From Micromussa lordhowensis (Eukaryota > Cnidaria > Anthozoa > Scleractinia > Lobophylliidae): a DNA stretch of 64,000 nucleotides. The notes beneath the pieces are model-generated. The model saw nothing but the letters and a program-made list of their open reading frames with translations. It ran no database searches and was not told the DNA's origin. Below are positions 54,154 through 64,000 of the stretch, one piece after another. Numbering within the stretch: the stretch's first letter is position 1; every line of letters starts with the position of its first letter. A program made the position numbers and the translations under genes. The stretch spans positions 10,326,132-10,390,131 of the forward strand of contig OZ026607.1 in the NCBI GenBank assembly GCA_964020085.1, in the 5' to 3' direction.

Positions 54154-55844
54154 CTTGAATGTTTTTGTTTTAATTAATTGATTGATATTTATTGATTTTT
54201 TCCAATGTGTTTTAATTTTTTTTGTTGTTTCGGATCAGCTTTTTCCTTATTGCTGTCGATCTGAGAGACTTTGTTTCTCCTTTATCGATGTCTGATTTCT
54301 TTGCTTTTTAAACCCTCTTGCTCGGAACCATTAGACTTCTAAGACCGAGGAAGTTTGCGTAAGGTGGTTTGTTAGTCGGGAGCAATCCATGCCTTGGTTT
54401 CCCTGTGGGCAATATCGCACACAAACAGAATGCCAACCTTTGGTTTACCCAGAATATATATTACCTTGTTTTCATGAAACGTAATCGATCAGGAGCAGTA
54501 AATATGTAGAAGGCTTCTTTGAAACACGCTTGAGCCGATGAATGCTTTTAGTGAGCAACAGATCAGTCAGCTCTCGCGGTTTTGAGTGCAAGTTGTTTTT
54601 TTATATTATTAAGAATCACATTTCACGTTGTTGTTGTTGTTATTTATTTAATTACTGTGAATCTATCAAAACGTTCTGTAATATGCAATTGTGGAATTAC
54701 CATAAGTAAGTTTGGCAGATCTAGTCAGAATAAGTGAGATGGGACGGCGATTGAGAGTCGACTTGGGCTGAAATATGGCGCTGATTTAAGGATTTCCAGT
54801 TCCTAGTTTGTCGCCTTCTGGTGGGTGAGGGTGGCGATGAGGAGAGGGTTGGAGACAACAATCCTTGAAACACTTCTGCGTCATTCTTAATTTATTGCTG
54901 TTGTTATTCTCATAGATTATTACAATTGTCGTTTCCCGCCCACTAGTAAACCCTAGTCAAGTCTCTCGTTTTAGAGAGTTGGACGTTTGAACCCAGTGAA
55001 AAGCTACAATACTGAAATATCAGTGTAATATTTCAGGTTCCTGTATGACATGGCTAGTTTCCGCATTGGATCTATTTACCTGTATCCGCCAAAAAAAGCC
55101 ACAGAATTTGACTTATCACCATGTTATCACTGATAATCTTTGATAGAATTCTGTCCTAGAGCTAGCTTTCCACAAGACTTATCGTGGCTCAAATTAAAGG
55201 AAATCACTCTCCCGTACGACTTTTGAAGCCAAAAAGACTACATCATCCACAGTCTTTTCATCGAATCATGAATTGTACAATTTAATAAGAGCTTCTAACA
55301 AAGAATTTGAGTCTTGGGAACACAAACCTTCGCATATCAAAGCCGAGGCGGAGAAGGCCTGCATCGCATGCCTTAAGAGTCCCTGTCCATAAATATGGAA
55401 AATAACTCGGCAAAGGTCGAAAATTCGAAAAATTTCGACATGTTCTTACCTTATTTGCTGTAAAAGGCAGTTTCAAAAGCGCATTTGACGTGTTTCTCTC
55501 ACTATTCGTCGCATTTTAAGCGGTTAAGTTTGCTTCTGTTTACACAACGTCCGATGTACATTGTCAACTGTCACGTATTCAATGGTCGAATAACAGGAAT
55601 CTGTAATCATCTTTCGGCGCATATGATCACCACTGCATCTACCTAAGTCAACAACGGCTAAGTCATTCGTGGATAGTTGCTCGCTTTGTACGTACCACAC
55701 CAAAATATTACATTTGATTGCTGGCCATTGCTCCCAAGCGTGTCGGCCCTTACAGTACAATCTTACCGCGTTCGTCATTTGCTCGTCACGCAATGCTGTC
55801 ACCGCATCTCGTTTTAGCGGGTAGAGGTATATAACAAAAAAATA
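54154..55844. other. No gene seen
   Basis: Long AT-rich stretch without a convincing open frame. The minus-strand frame at 55524-55943 begins inside a GAT microsatellite and has no recognisable domain. Confidence 0.4.
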
Positions 55845-55930
55845 AAATAATAATGATAATAATATTAATAATAATGCTGCTGCTGCTTCTGCTGCTACTA
55901 CTAGTACTAATGATGATGATGATGATGATA
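55845..55930. repeat. Trinucleotide microsatellite (AAT/GCT/GAT)
   Basis: Runs of AATAATAAT, GCTGCTGCT and GATGATGAT follow each other, with imperfect transitions. Confidence 0.9.
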
Positions 55931-56260
55931 GTGAAGAAAACAAATATAAATATTATATAACTGAAAATTCGTATTCATATTTTGTAAAGAGCACTCTTAG
56001 GATAAGTGAAACAATTTATTCAGTGTTTATCCGTTTATATATCAGACCATATTTGCAAATACTATGCCCGCAGACAGCTCAAAGACAGACCCAGCTCTGA
56101 CAACCCCATCCTACCCCCCCCCCCCCCTCCCTCCCCCAAACCTGGCCAGCAGATTGTACCTGGGTGCCAAATCAACGCAGAACCAACAGCAATACAGTCA
56201 ATATCAAGATTATTTGGCACTGCAAACTCGACGTCTAGCTAAGCGAAGGTGTCAGTAAAA

Positions 56261-57240
56261 GACACCCTCCCCCCCCCAGCAAACCACCAGCAGATGATAA
56301 AGTGCCTGTACTCACCACAGTTTTAAACAATTGCTATAACAAAATTGCAGATCAAAGAACCAAAAACTAACCGAAATAACAAATACGAAATCACAACGTG
56401 ACCAATTAGTGAGAAAAAGACTAAATTTAATTAGTAGAATTCTACTAGTATACTAATGCAAATGCTGCAATCTGATTGGCTGAGCTACTCGTATACTATC
56501 AGCCATTAGAGTGCAGTGGCTGTCGCTCGTCCACGAAAGGCGACGTTTTTATCGTTTTTCCGAAGTTTTGAAAGAAAGTTTAGATGTAAATGGATAATTA
56601 AATTCCAGAGAAGACTAAAAAAAGGTCAGTAACGATAATTATTGAAAAAGCGGCTGCGCTCGCGTAGACAACTGCAAATTTACCAAGGACAATTCAATAC
56701 GTGCGACTTTGTTAAAGCGTAAAGTTCAATAATGCGTGGAAAAATAATTGGACACCCTCCCCCCCCCAGCAAACCACCAGCAGATGATAAAGTGCCTGTA
56801 CTCACCACAGTTTTAAACAATTGCTATAACAAAATTGCAGATCAAAGAACCAAAAACTAACCGAAATAACAAATACGAAATCACAACGTGACTAATTAGT
56901 GAGAAAAAGACTAAATTTAATTAGTAGAATTCTACTAGTATACTAATGCAAATGCTGCAATCTGATTGGCTGAGCTACTCGTATACTATCAGCCATTAGA
57001 GTGCAGTGGCTGTCGCTCGTCCACGAAAGGCGACGTTTTTATCGTTTTTCCGAAGTTTTGAAAGAAAGTTTAGATGTAAATGGATGATTAAATTCCAGAG
57101 AAGACTAAAAAAAGGTCAGTAACGATAATTATTGAAAAAGCGGCTGCGCGCGCGTAGACAACTGCAAATTTACCAAGGACAATTCAATACGTGCGACTTT
57201 GTTAAAGCGTAAAGTTCAATAATGCGTGGAAAAATAATTG
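56261..57240 (+). repeat. Recent 490-bp tandem duplication
   Basis: 56261-56750 and 56751-57240 are the same 490 bases with only a few differences (for example ACCAATTAGT against ACTAATTAGT, GGATAATTA against GGATGATTA, GCGCTCGCG against GCGCGCGCG). Each copy starts GACACCCTCC and includes the palindrome AATTAGTAGAATTCTACTAG, so part of an element related to 26290-27010 has been duplicated. Confidence 0.92.
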
Positions 57241-57400
57241 GAAACCGTTATTTGCGTTAATTTCAGTTAGAATTCTACTAAAACAATTAAATTATTCGCT
57301 CTCGTTTTCTATGAGGTGATAGTTGATTCGGCCTTCGGCCTCATCAACTATCACCTCATAGAAATCTCGAGCTCATAATCTACTTGTTAATTAGTAGTTA
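57241..57400. mobile_element. End of a long-TIR MITE with perfect 18-bp hairpin
   Basis: TATGAGGTGATAGTTGAT and its exact inverse (57310-57360) flank a GGCCTTCGGCC centre. TCTCGAGCTCATAATCTAC matches the terminus of the element at 26290 in inverse orientation. Together with 56430-57240 this is a second member of that MITE family. Confidence 0.7.
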
Positions 57401-58439
57401 CCAGGAGTAGACAAACCCTGGCCATGCCACAATATTTGGAGCCTTTTGTTTGCTTAATTGCGGGGTATTGGTATGTTTATTAGTTCTGTTTTGTGACAGA
57501 AAATGGAGGGCTGTTGTTCTTTTGAAGTTATTGTTGGTAGAGTTTGTGGTTGTAACCCTAAAGATCGGAAGCGGAATCCTGAAATTGTTCCGTTACTTTC
57601 GTGCAATTGAGCATTAGTAGTCCCACCATGCGCTAATTCTTCCCGGTCTGGTCCAATATCTCCTTTGTCTTTCGTCAGTGGCTGCCCTTACTCAGCTCTT
57701 TGTTGTTATAACGGAATCGCACAAAACGCTTCAGGCAAACATTTGCGACATTTGTTTCCGTGCGGAGATCAGGCGACTTAAAATCGCGGACGGGTTTCGG
57801 GGGGGGTGGGTGTAAGGATTTGTCGTGTGAAAAAAACGTGTGGGAGCGCGGGGGGAGTACGAGCACGAGCAAGACAGAGGTAGCGGTACGATCATGTTGC
57901 AGAAAACAATTTGAGAAAAAAACTTTGCCAAAGGCGCTAAAATTCTCCGACTGTCGCGAAAGAATTCGGAGACAAATTCAGCCAAGTTATAAAAAATCTT
58001 AGGTCTTCGTTAAGTGTTTGCATTGTTTGTTTTTCTGGAAGTTGGGAAATTTAGAGACTCGGGTGAATTTTCGGATTGAATTCGTAATGTTTGAGAAAAG
58101 TAACCAAAAAAAAATCGGCACAGCGCGAAAAGACCTAGTTTAGGGCCACAGTGTTACGCAATGCAGGTAGATGATGACAACTGGAGACGGCTCAGGTGAC
58201 AAAGGTAAACTAGTCATTCTTTCTTTTCCTTTATTTACGCTCTTCCTGCTCAACAAGATTGTGTGCTCCAAGTGGTCGCGTGTCAGGATAGAAATTGCCC
58301 TACCCCTACCCCCTAAAATAGAACGACCGCATTGCGTGACGAAAAAATAACGAACCGCGATTCACTGTGCAACAATCGTTCAAATGCAGTTTTTACTGCT
58401 GGAAAATGTTAGGACTGGAAAATGCAGGTGTCAAATGTG
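57401..58439. other. No gene seen
   Basis: Unassigned sequence. The open frames at 57675-58002 overlap each other on both strands and show G-rich low complexity (GGGGGGGTGGG), so I do not call a gene. Confidence 0.4.
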
Positions 58440-60480
58440 TATTTTTAACTCTTAACATCTTGCAGCAGCGAAACCTCTATAATTGAGCCAAAATTGACAT
58501 TTGACCTCTAATTGGATTGAATTGTACAGGCTTAGATCTGCGCAGTTTAGGCAAATTTGACGTGAAATGTTGATTATGTCCCAAAAACACAGTTTCGATT
58601 CTCTGCAAGACTGGAAAAAGCATATTTCAATCAAATTAGACATCAAATGGCGATTTTGGCTCAAAAACACAGCTTTGGCTATTGTAAGCTGTAAAAGCTT
58701 GAAACTGACCATTTTAGCCAGATTTCACTTGAAATGTCGATTATGGCGGGAAAAAAGTTTTCGCTGCTCTAAGATGATAATAGTAAAAAATATGCATTTA
58801 AACCAAATTGGACCTAAAATGTCGTTTTATACTCAAAAACACAGTTTTTACTGCTGGAAATTGTGAGGACTGGAAAATGCATATGTCAAATGTGTATTTT
58901 TAACTCTTAACAACTTGCAGCAGCAAAACCCCTATAATTGAGCCAAAATTGACATGTGACGTCTAATTGGATTGAAAAGTGCTTTTTCCAGTCTTTACAT
59001 CTTGCAGCGAAACTCTGCTGTACAGACTTGGATCTGTGCATTTTAGGCAAATTTAACGTGAAATGTCGATTATGTCCCAAAAACACAGTTTCGGTTCTGG
59101 AAGCAGCGAAACTGTGCTGTACAGGCTTGGATCTACGCATTTTAGGCAAATTTGACGTCAAATGTTGATTATGTCCCAAAGACACAGTTTCGGTTCTGCA
59201 AGATGTAAAGACTGGAAAGAGCACTTTTCAATCAAATTAGACATCAAATGGCGATTTTGGCTCAAAAACACAGCTTTGCCACGAAATGGCGATTTCGGCT
59301 CAAAAACACAGCTTTGGCTATTGTAAGCTTTGAAAACTTGAAACTGACCAATTTGACGTGAAATGTCGATTATGGCTAAGAACACAGTTTTCGCTTCTGT
59401 AAGATGTTAAGACTACCAAATATATATTGCAGCCAAATTGGAATTAAAATGTTGTTTTATACATTTGACGTCTAATTTGATTGAAAAGTGCTTTTCCAGT
59501 CTTTACATGTTGCAGCGAAACTGTGCTGTACAGGTTTGGATCTGGGCATTTTAGGCAAATTTGACGTCAAACGATTATTATGTCCCAGAAACTGACCATT
59601 TTAGGCAGATTTCACTTGAAATATCGATTATGGCGGAAAAAAAGTTTTTGCTGCTCTAAAATTTTAAGAGTAAATTAAACCAAATTGGACCTAAAATGTC
59701 GTTTTATAGTCAAAAACACAGTTTTTACTGCTGGAAATTGTGAGGACTGGAAAATGCAGATGTCAAATGTGTATTTTAAACTCTTAACATCTTGCAGCAG
59801 TTAAACCTCTATAATGGAGCCAAAATTGACATTTGACGTTTAATTGGATTGAAAAGTGCTTTGTCCAGTCTTAACATCTTGCAGCGAAACTGTACTGTAC
59901 AGACTTGGATCGCAAATTTGCCGTGAAACGTCGATTATGTCTCAAAAACACAGTTTCGGTTCTGCAAGATGTAAAGACTGGAAAGAGCACTTTTCAATCA
60001 AATTAGACATCAAATGGCGATTTTGGCTCAAAAACACAGCTTTGGCTATTGCAAGCTGTGAAAACTTGAAACTGACCATTTTAGCCAGATTTCACTTGAA
60101 ATGTCGATTTTGGCGGGAAAAAAAGTTTTCGCTGCTCTAAGATGTTAAGAGTAAAAAGTATACATTTAAGCCAAATTGGACCTAAAATCTCGTTTTATAC
60201 TAAAAAACACAGTTTTCACTGCTGGAAATTGTGAGGACTGGAAAATGCAGATATCAAATGTGTATTTTTAACTCTTAACATCTTGCAGCAGCAAAACCTC
60301 TATAATTGAGCCAAAATCGACATTTGACGTCTAATTGGATTGAAAAGTGCTTTTTGCAGTCTTTACATCTTGCAGCGAAACTGTGCTGTACACACTTGGA
60401 TCGGTGCATTTTAGCCAAATTTAACGTGAAATGTCGATTATGTCCCAAAACAACAGTTTCGGTTCTGCAAGATTGGTATT
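58440..60480. repeat. Second satellite, inverted relative of the 27-35 kb array
   Basis: Units of about 80-90 bp carry CAAGATGTAAAGACTGGAAA, GGCTCAAAAACACAGCTTTG, TTTCACTTGAAATGTCGATT and CAGTCTTTACATCTTGCAGC, some in both orientations. Larger blocks starting ACTCTTAACATCTTGCAGCA recur near 58448, 58905, 59783 and 60271. Reversed, the units align with type A units of the 27205-35200 satellite. Confidence 0.88.
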
Positions 60481-60962
60481 TTACTTGTAAAATAGAGTTA
60501 ACAACTTAAAGCGTTGTATAGATGTCACACATATGTATCATTCCTTAGCCACACTGTACTACACTCATACTTGTCGAGGTTTAACAATTGTCAACACTCG
60601 TTATTAAGTCACGAAAGACATTTACATAAGCAGACATTACTCACTGATGTGTGTGAGCTAAACATTAGTTGGTCCTTGGAACTTCAATAACAACTTCATT
60701 TTAGAAGAATAATTGGGATCTGTTCATTTCTTCGCCTTATATGCTTGTTCTTGGTCTGCGTGTCAAGATGTGGGCAGCCTAAACAAGACTCTGTTATTAT
60801 GTGTAATGGACACGTGATAAACGATATCAAGTTATCAATTATTATTACTGCTCCATGTTCTCATACCGAACAACGCCTTTGTGTTGTCTCGAGTTTCACT
60901 AGTGCAATCTAGTTTGCGTTTTGTCTTATTTTTCGAGCCTCGAAATTCTCGTTATTTCCATC
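60481..60962. other. No gene; probable 5' region of the retroelement
   Basis: Sequence between the satellite and the first ORF of the DIRS/Ngaro-like element. It probably contains the 5' terminal repeat, but I cannot mark its edge without the 3' end. Confidence 0.35.
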
Positions 60963-62290
60963 ATGCGTCGCCACTCCAATCGCCGCAATCGTCCGAAAAG
61001 CTTCGCCCCAAAGGCCATGTCATTCCAGGACTTGCAAGCCTTGCCCAAGAAGTCTTTACTGTTGTTGGCCTCGGCTCGCAATCTCGTAACAACCGGCACC
61101 AAGGCTCAGGTGGCCCAACGGATTTTCGAAGAACGACAACAACAGTCTGCCTCGTCAACCCGCCGCAACAGTCGATCAGGCAAACATCCCCTTCCAGCCG
61201 CAGAATATCGCCGTAGAAGCAGCTAACACGAGTCAAACATTCACGAGCGGCCAACTCGACCAGCTTCGTGTTCTTATAGCTGAAGCTGTATCCCACGAGT
61301 CCCATCGATCCGACGTATGCCACGAGTCCCATCGACCTGCTGGGGAAAATACTGCTGAACTCCTCTCTCCAGTCAGCGTCTCAAGCCAAATGCTCTTCAA
61401 CAAGATGGCGTCCTATATCTTCCTGCAATCCATTAGGTCCCAGGCCCCTTGAAGCGAGCACTGTCACGCCTGGCTTACTTCCGTCGAGTTTTCTTCCGGT
61501 AGCACGTCCGCAAAGTAACCCATCGGATCCACAATTTACCGATCTTCTCCTCTAACATGTATCCTGTCCATACTTCTTCATCATCTGATAATTTTACCCT
61601 GGCCATCAACCCCGAAGACACTTCTACGCTCTCATTTGTCCCCTTCCAACAAAAGAAGAGTCGTATCAATGGCCTTTCGTCATGGCTCGAGGCTTGGAAC
61701 CTCTACGTTCGTACCCTCCTCTCTGGCTTCCTTCATCTAGCCCCTAATCTCTTAGCATATCAGGGTCAGATTTGCAAGTTTAGCCGCAAATTCAAGTCCT
61801 CTGCCTGTCCTCTGCCACAGCCTTCCGTCACATGGCTGCCTCCAACTTCTCCACATCCTGGTCTAAGATCAATGAGCAGCTTTACAATGACATTCTGAAG
61901 GAAGAAACTCTACCTTTTTGCATCACATGCCACTCCTATGGCCATCGCACTGTTGCCTGTCTTTCGCGCCCGAAATCAACCCAGCCCTTTCGCCCCTCAA
62001 CAGGAGGGCCCTTCGGAAACGCCTCCTCCACTCCGACCACGCCTGACCCCGTTAAATCCAGCGCAAGCACCGTCAACTCGCCTCTGCAAGCCTTTCAGCC
62101 AGCCAAATGCAAGATGGTCAATCTGCCGCGACTTCAACCGTCGCCTCTGCCGGAGACCTAATTGCCAGTTCCAACACATCTGCAACAAGCCCAAATGCGG
62201 TGGAAATCACCCTGGCTTCCAGTGTCATAAATCAGTCTGATTCGTCTCACACCCCACCTTTGCTCAGTCCCCCTACTACCCCCCATTGTC
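60963..62290 (+). pseudogene. DIRS/Ngaro Gag-like ORF with SAP, CCHC and CCCH motifs
   Basis: The ORF starts at ATG 60963 with a basic lead, then a SAP-like DNA-binding helix pair (FQDLQALPKKSLLLLASARN, then GTKAQVAQRIFEE). After frame changes near 61225, 61500 and 61800 the capsid-like region appears (SWLEAWNLYV near 61680, FSTSWSKINEQLYND near 61845). A CCHC-type knuckle follows (FCITCHSYGHRTVAC near 61920) and then a CCCH-type stretch (CRDFNRRLC..CQFQHIC near 62130). The Gag-like protein packages the RNA. Several frameshifts indicate a dead copy. Confidence 0.65.
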
Positions 62291-62299
62291 ATCCCTAAC

Positions 62300-63852
62300 C
62301 TCTGTACAGAACTAAAAAATCATCCTAACCAGAAGTTCACTTCAGATCTCCTCAATGACCTTCAGTGGGGATGCCGCCTGGGTTACAATGGTCCTCGTGC
62401 CCCCAGAGTCACTCCTAATCTTAAGTCGGCTACACTCCATCCTCAAGAAGTCTCTGACGCACTAGCTAAAGAAGTATCTCGTGGCCACACTGCCGGTCCG
62501 TTTCAAGAGCCTCCGATTCAATATCTCCAATGCTCCCCACTAGGAGTTGTACCAAAGAAAGATGGAACATGGCGCATCATCATGGATCTCTCCTCCCCTC
62601 ATGGCTCCTCTGTGAATGACTACATATCTAAGGACACCTACACATTACAGTATGCCACCTTTGATCAAGCCCTTGCTCTTGGTGCCCGGCACGGCCAAAA
62701 CGCTCTGATGGCTAAACTTGACATCAAACACGCCTTTCGCCTCTGCCCAGTTCACCCAGGTGACTTGGACCTTCTTGACATTCATTGAGAAGGCCAATAC
62801 TACATCGACCTTCGTTTACCCTTTGGCTTGCGCTCGTCTCCATACCTTTTTAACCGTCTCGCCGATGCCTTTGAATGGATTCTCAAAAACAATTACATGA
62901 TTACAGATCTCATGCACTATCTAGATGATTACTCACTGTGGGGCCATCAAACTCCAAGTCCTGTGCTGACAACGTCAACACTATAATCCAAATGGCCTCA
63001 CACCTGGGGATTCCTCTGGCCCCTGAGAAGCTGGAAGGACCAACCACATCCCTGGTCTTCCTTGGGATCTCGATTGACACCACTAGTATGCAAACTGCCC
63101 TACCAGACGATAAACTTAAGGAGCTTCTTGCTGACCTTAAGTCTTGGTCGTCTCGTAAAAAAGGCCAAAAGCGTGAGTTGCTGTCCCTCATTGGCAAACT
63201 TAACTTTGCTTGTCGCGTCATCCCTGCAGGGCGCATATTCCTGCGTCGCCTTATTGACCTAAGCACAACTGCTAGGCTCCCTCGCCACCACATTTCTATG
63301 AATCTTGAGGCTCGCCGCGATGTTGCCTGGTGGCAACGATTCCTTCCCACTTGGAATGGCCGAGCGATTATTCCTGATCCTTACTGGTCAAGATCTCCAG
63401 ATTTGGCCCTCTTTACAGATGCATCAGGGACCCTTGGTTATGGAATTTACTACTCTGGTCATTGGATTGCTGACACCTGGCCACCCCCTCTTCAAGGTCG
63501 TTCTATCCAATGGAAGGAGCTCTACCCTATTGCTCTCGCCTGCCTCTTGTGGGGTCATTCGTGGTCGGGAAAGAAAATCCTCTTTCACTGCGACAATCAG
63601 GCAGTCGTCGATATCTGGGCTTCTGGCACTTCCCGAGACCCCGACATCATGCACCTTGTCCGCTCCATATTTTTCAGTGGTGCTACTAACCATTTCACTA
63701 TCCTTGTCTCTCATATTGCTGGTACCGATAACTCAATTGCTGACTCTTTATTCCGTTTGCAGATGGTGCGGTTCCACCAGCTCGCCCCAGCAGCAGACCT
63801 AACACCAACACCTATCCCTTCATCAGCCAGGACCCTCTGGAGCGTCGTCTAG
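62300..63852 (+). pseudogene. DIRS/Ngaro reverse transcriptase and RNase H
   Basis: RT motifs run in order: GVVPKKDGTWRIIMDLSSPH near 62550, MAKLDIKHAFRLCPVHP near 62710, DLRLPFGLRSSPYLFNRLAD near 62810 and MHYLDDY with its Asp pair at 62924-62929. A TGA at about 62786 and a frameshift near 62935 break the chain. The frame 62938-63852 continues with the connection and RNase H: LFTDASGTLGYG near 63410, WKELYPIALA near 63515, FHCDNQAVVDIW near 63590 and AGTDNSIADSLFR near 63720. The HIAGTDN close is typical of DIRS-group RNase H. Confidence 0.85.
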
Positions 63853-64000
63853 CGTTCCTCCAGTCTCAGGCCATTGCTGACTCCACTCGTCGCACTTCCT
63901 CGGCTGGCACGTGCGGAGGTACGTCACTTTCTGCAACTTTCGGCAATGGCAGAGTTTCCCAGCTACAGAATCTCCCCTCCGTTATTTTGCTGCCTTCTTG
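63853..64000 (+). pseudogene. Start of a tyrosine recombinase, cut by the window end
   Basis: In frames after the RNase H, RLAFLQSQAIADSTRRT leads to a RYVTFCNFRQWQSF-like stretch in a shifted frame, the N-terminal core-binding domain of a tyrosine recombinase. DIRS and Ngaro elements integrate with such an enzyme instead of a DDE integrase. The catalytic domain lies beyond 64000. Confidence 0.55.

Noticed and set aside
55524..55943. 139-codon minus-strand frame with a hydrophobic start
   Set aside because: The apparent signal-like start is translated microsatellite, and no family is visible in the remainder.
56006..56258. Pro-rich frames reading PPPPLPPP with a QYSQYQDYLALQ part
   Set aside because: Two overlapping frames, a poly-C tract and no recognisable domain; possibly a transposon ORF scrap but not supportable.
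57675..58002. Possible host exon on either strand
   Set aside because: Both strands are open over the same G-rich stretch and neither shows splice sites or a domain.

Overview
The window looks like repeat-rich genomic DNA of a marine invertebrate, most likely a cnidarian and perhaps a stony coral. The basis is the mix of elements: Harbinger, Penelope-like, Helentron, L1/Tx1-like LINE, DIRS/Ngaro and Maverick/Polinton or adintovirus-like copies, tRNA-derived SINEs, TTAGGG-type telomeric motifs and at least one spliced host exon. The species call is inference from TE composition; I ran no search. Only one stretch (3256-3889, a last exon coding for a coiled-coil protein) looks like an ordinary host gene. 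Almost everything else is mobile or satellite DNA. Two runs of exactly 200 N (8001-8200 and 35201-35400) are scaffold gaps.

Layout: 1-1650 Harbinger remnant; 3256-4107 host last exon and polyA signal; 4250-5060 decayed DIRS-like and Penelope-like pieces on the minus strand; 5082-5975 two small inverted-repeat elements; 6320-8000 a CAACTGAT-type satellite; 8880-15372 a higher-order array that alternates pyrimidine-rich and purine-rich strands and carries six telomere-like palindromes; 15419-19140 mostly empty, with a tRNA-derived SINE at 17307-17587; 19150-22085 a Helentron remnant (helicase plus endonuclease) broken by three inverted-repeat elements; 22659-25545 LINE pieces; 26290-27196 a long-TIR MITE next to a stray viral-type DNA polymerase B fragment; 27205-35200 a satellite of about 88 bp units with a Penelope-like element inside it.

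The centre of interest is 35401-49310, an endogenous Maverick/Polinton (adintovirus-like) provirus. Read from the sequence it holds a packaging ATPase (minus strand), a core-like protein, a penton-like minor capsid protein, a basic peptide, a double-jelly-roll type major capsid protein, a possible ssDNA-binding protein, a pVI-like membrane-active protein, an adenain-type protease, two DUF5679-like zinc modules (one leading a phospholipase A2 and integrase fusion), two CCHH zinc modules (one leading protein-primed DNA polymerase B), a small acidic peptide, and a gene resembling poxvirus late transcription factor 3 (VLTF3). Nearly every ORF has its own AT-rich TATAATAT-like block directly before the start codon. 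Perfect GTAAAG/CTTTAC hairpins stand at several gene ends, including the junction of two convergent genes. Polymerase and VLTF3-like genes are each cut by one in-frame stop, and other genes carry frameshifts, so this copy is probably a fossil, though a fairly young one.

Right of the provirus: LINE pieces in divergent orientation (49320-52262), small MITEs (52878-53005 and 53582-54150), a recent 490 bp tandem duplication (56261-57240), a second satellite (58440-60480) related in inverted orientation to the 27-35 kb array, and the 5' part of a DIRS/Ngaro-type tyrosine-recombinase retroelement (60963-64000) that runs off the window.
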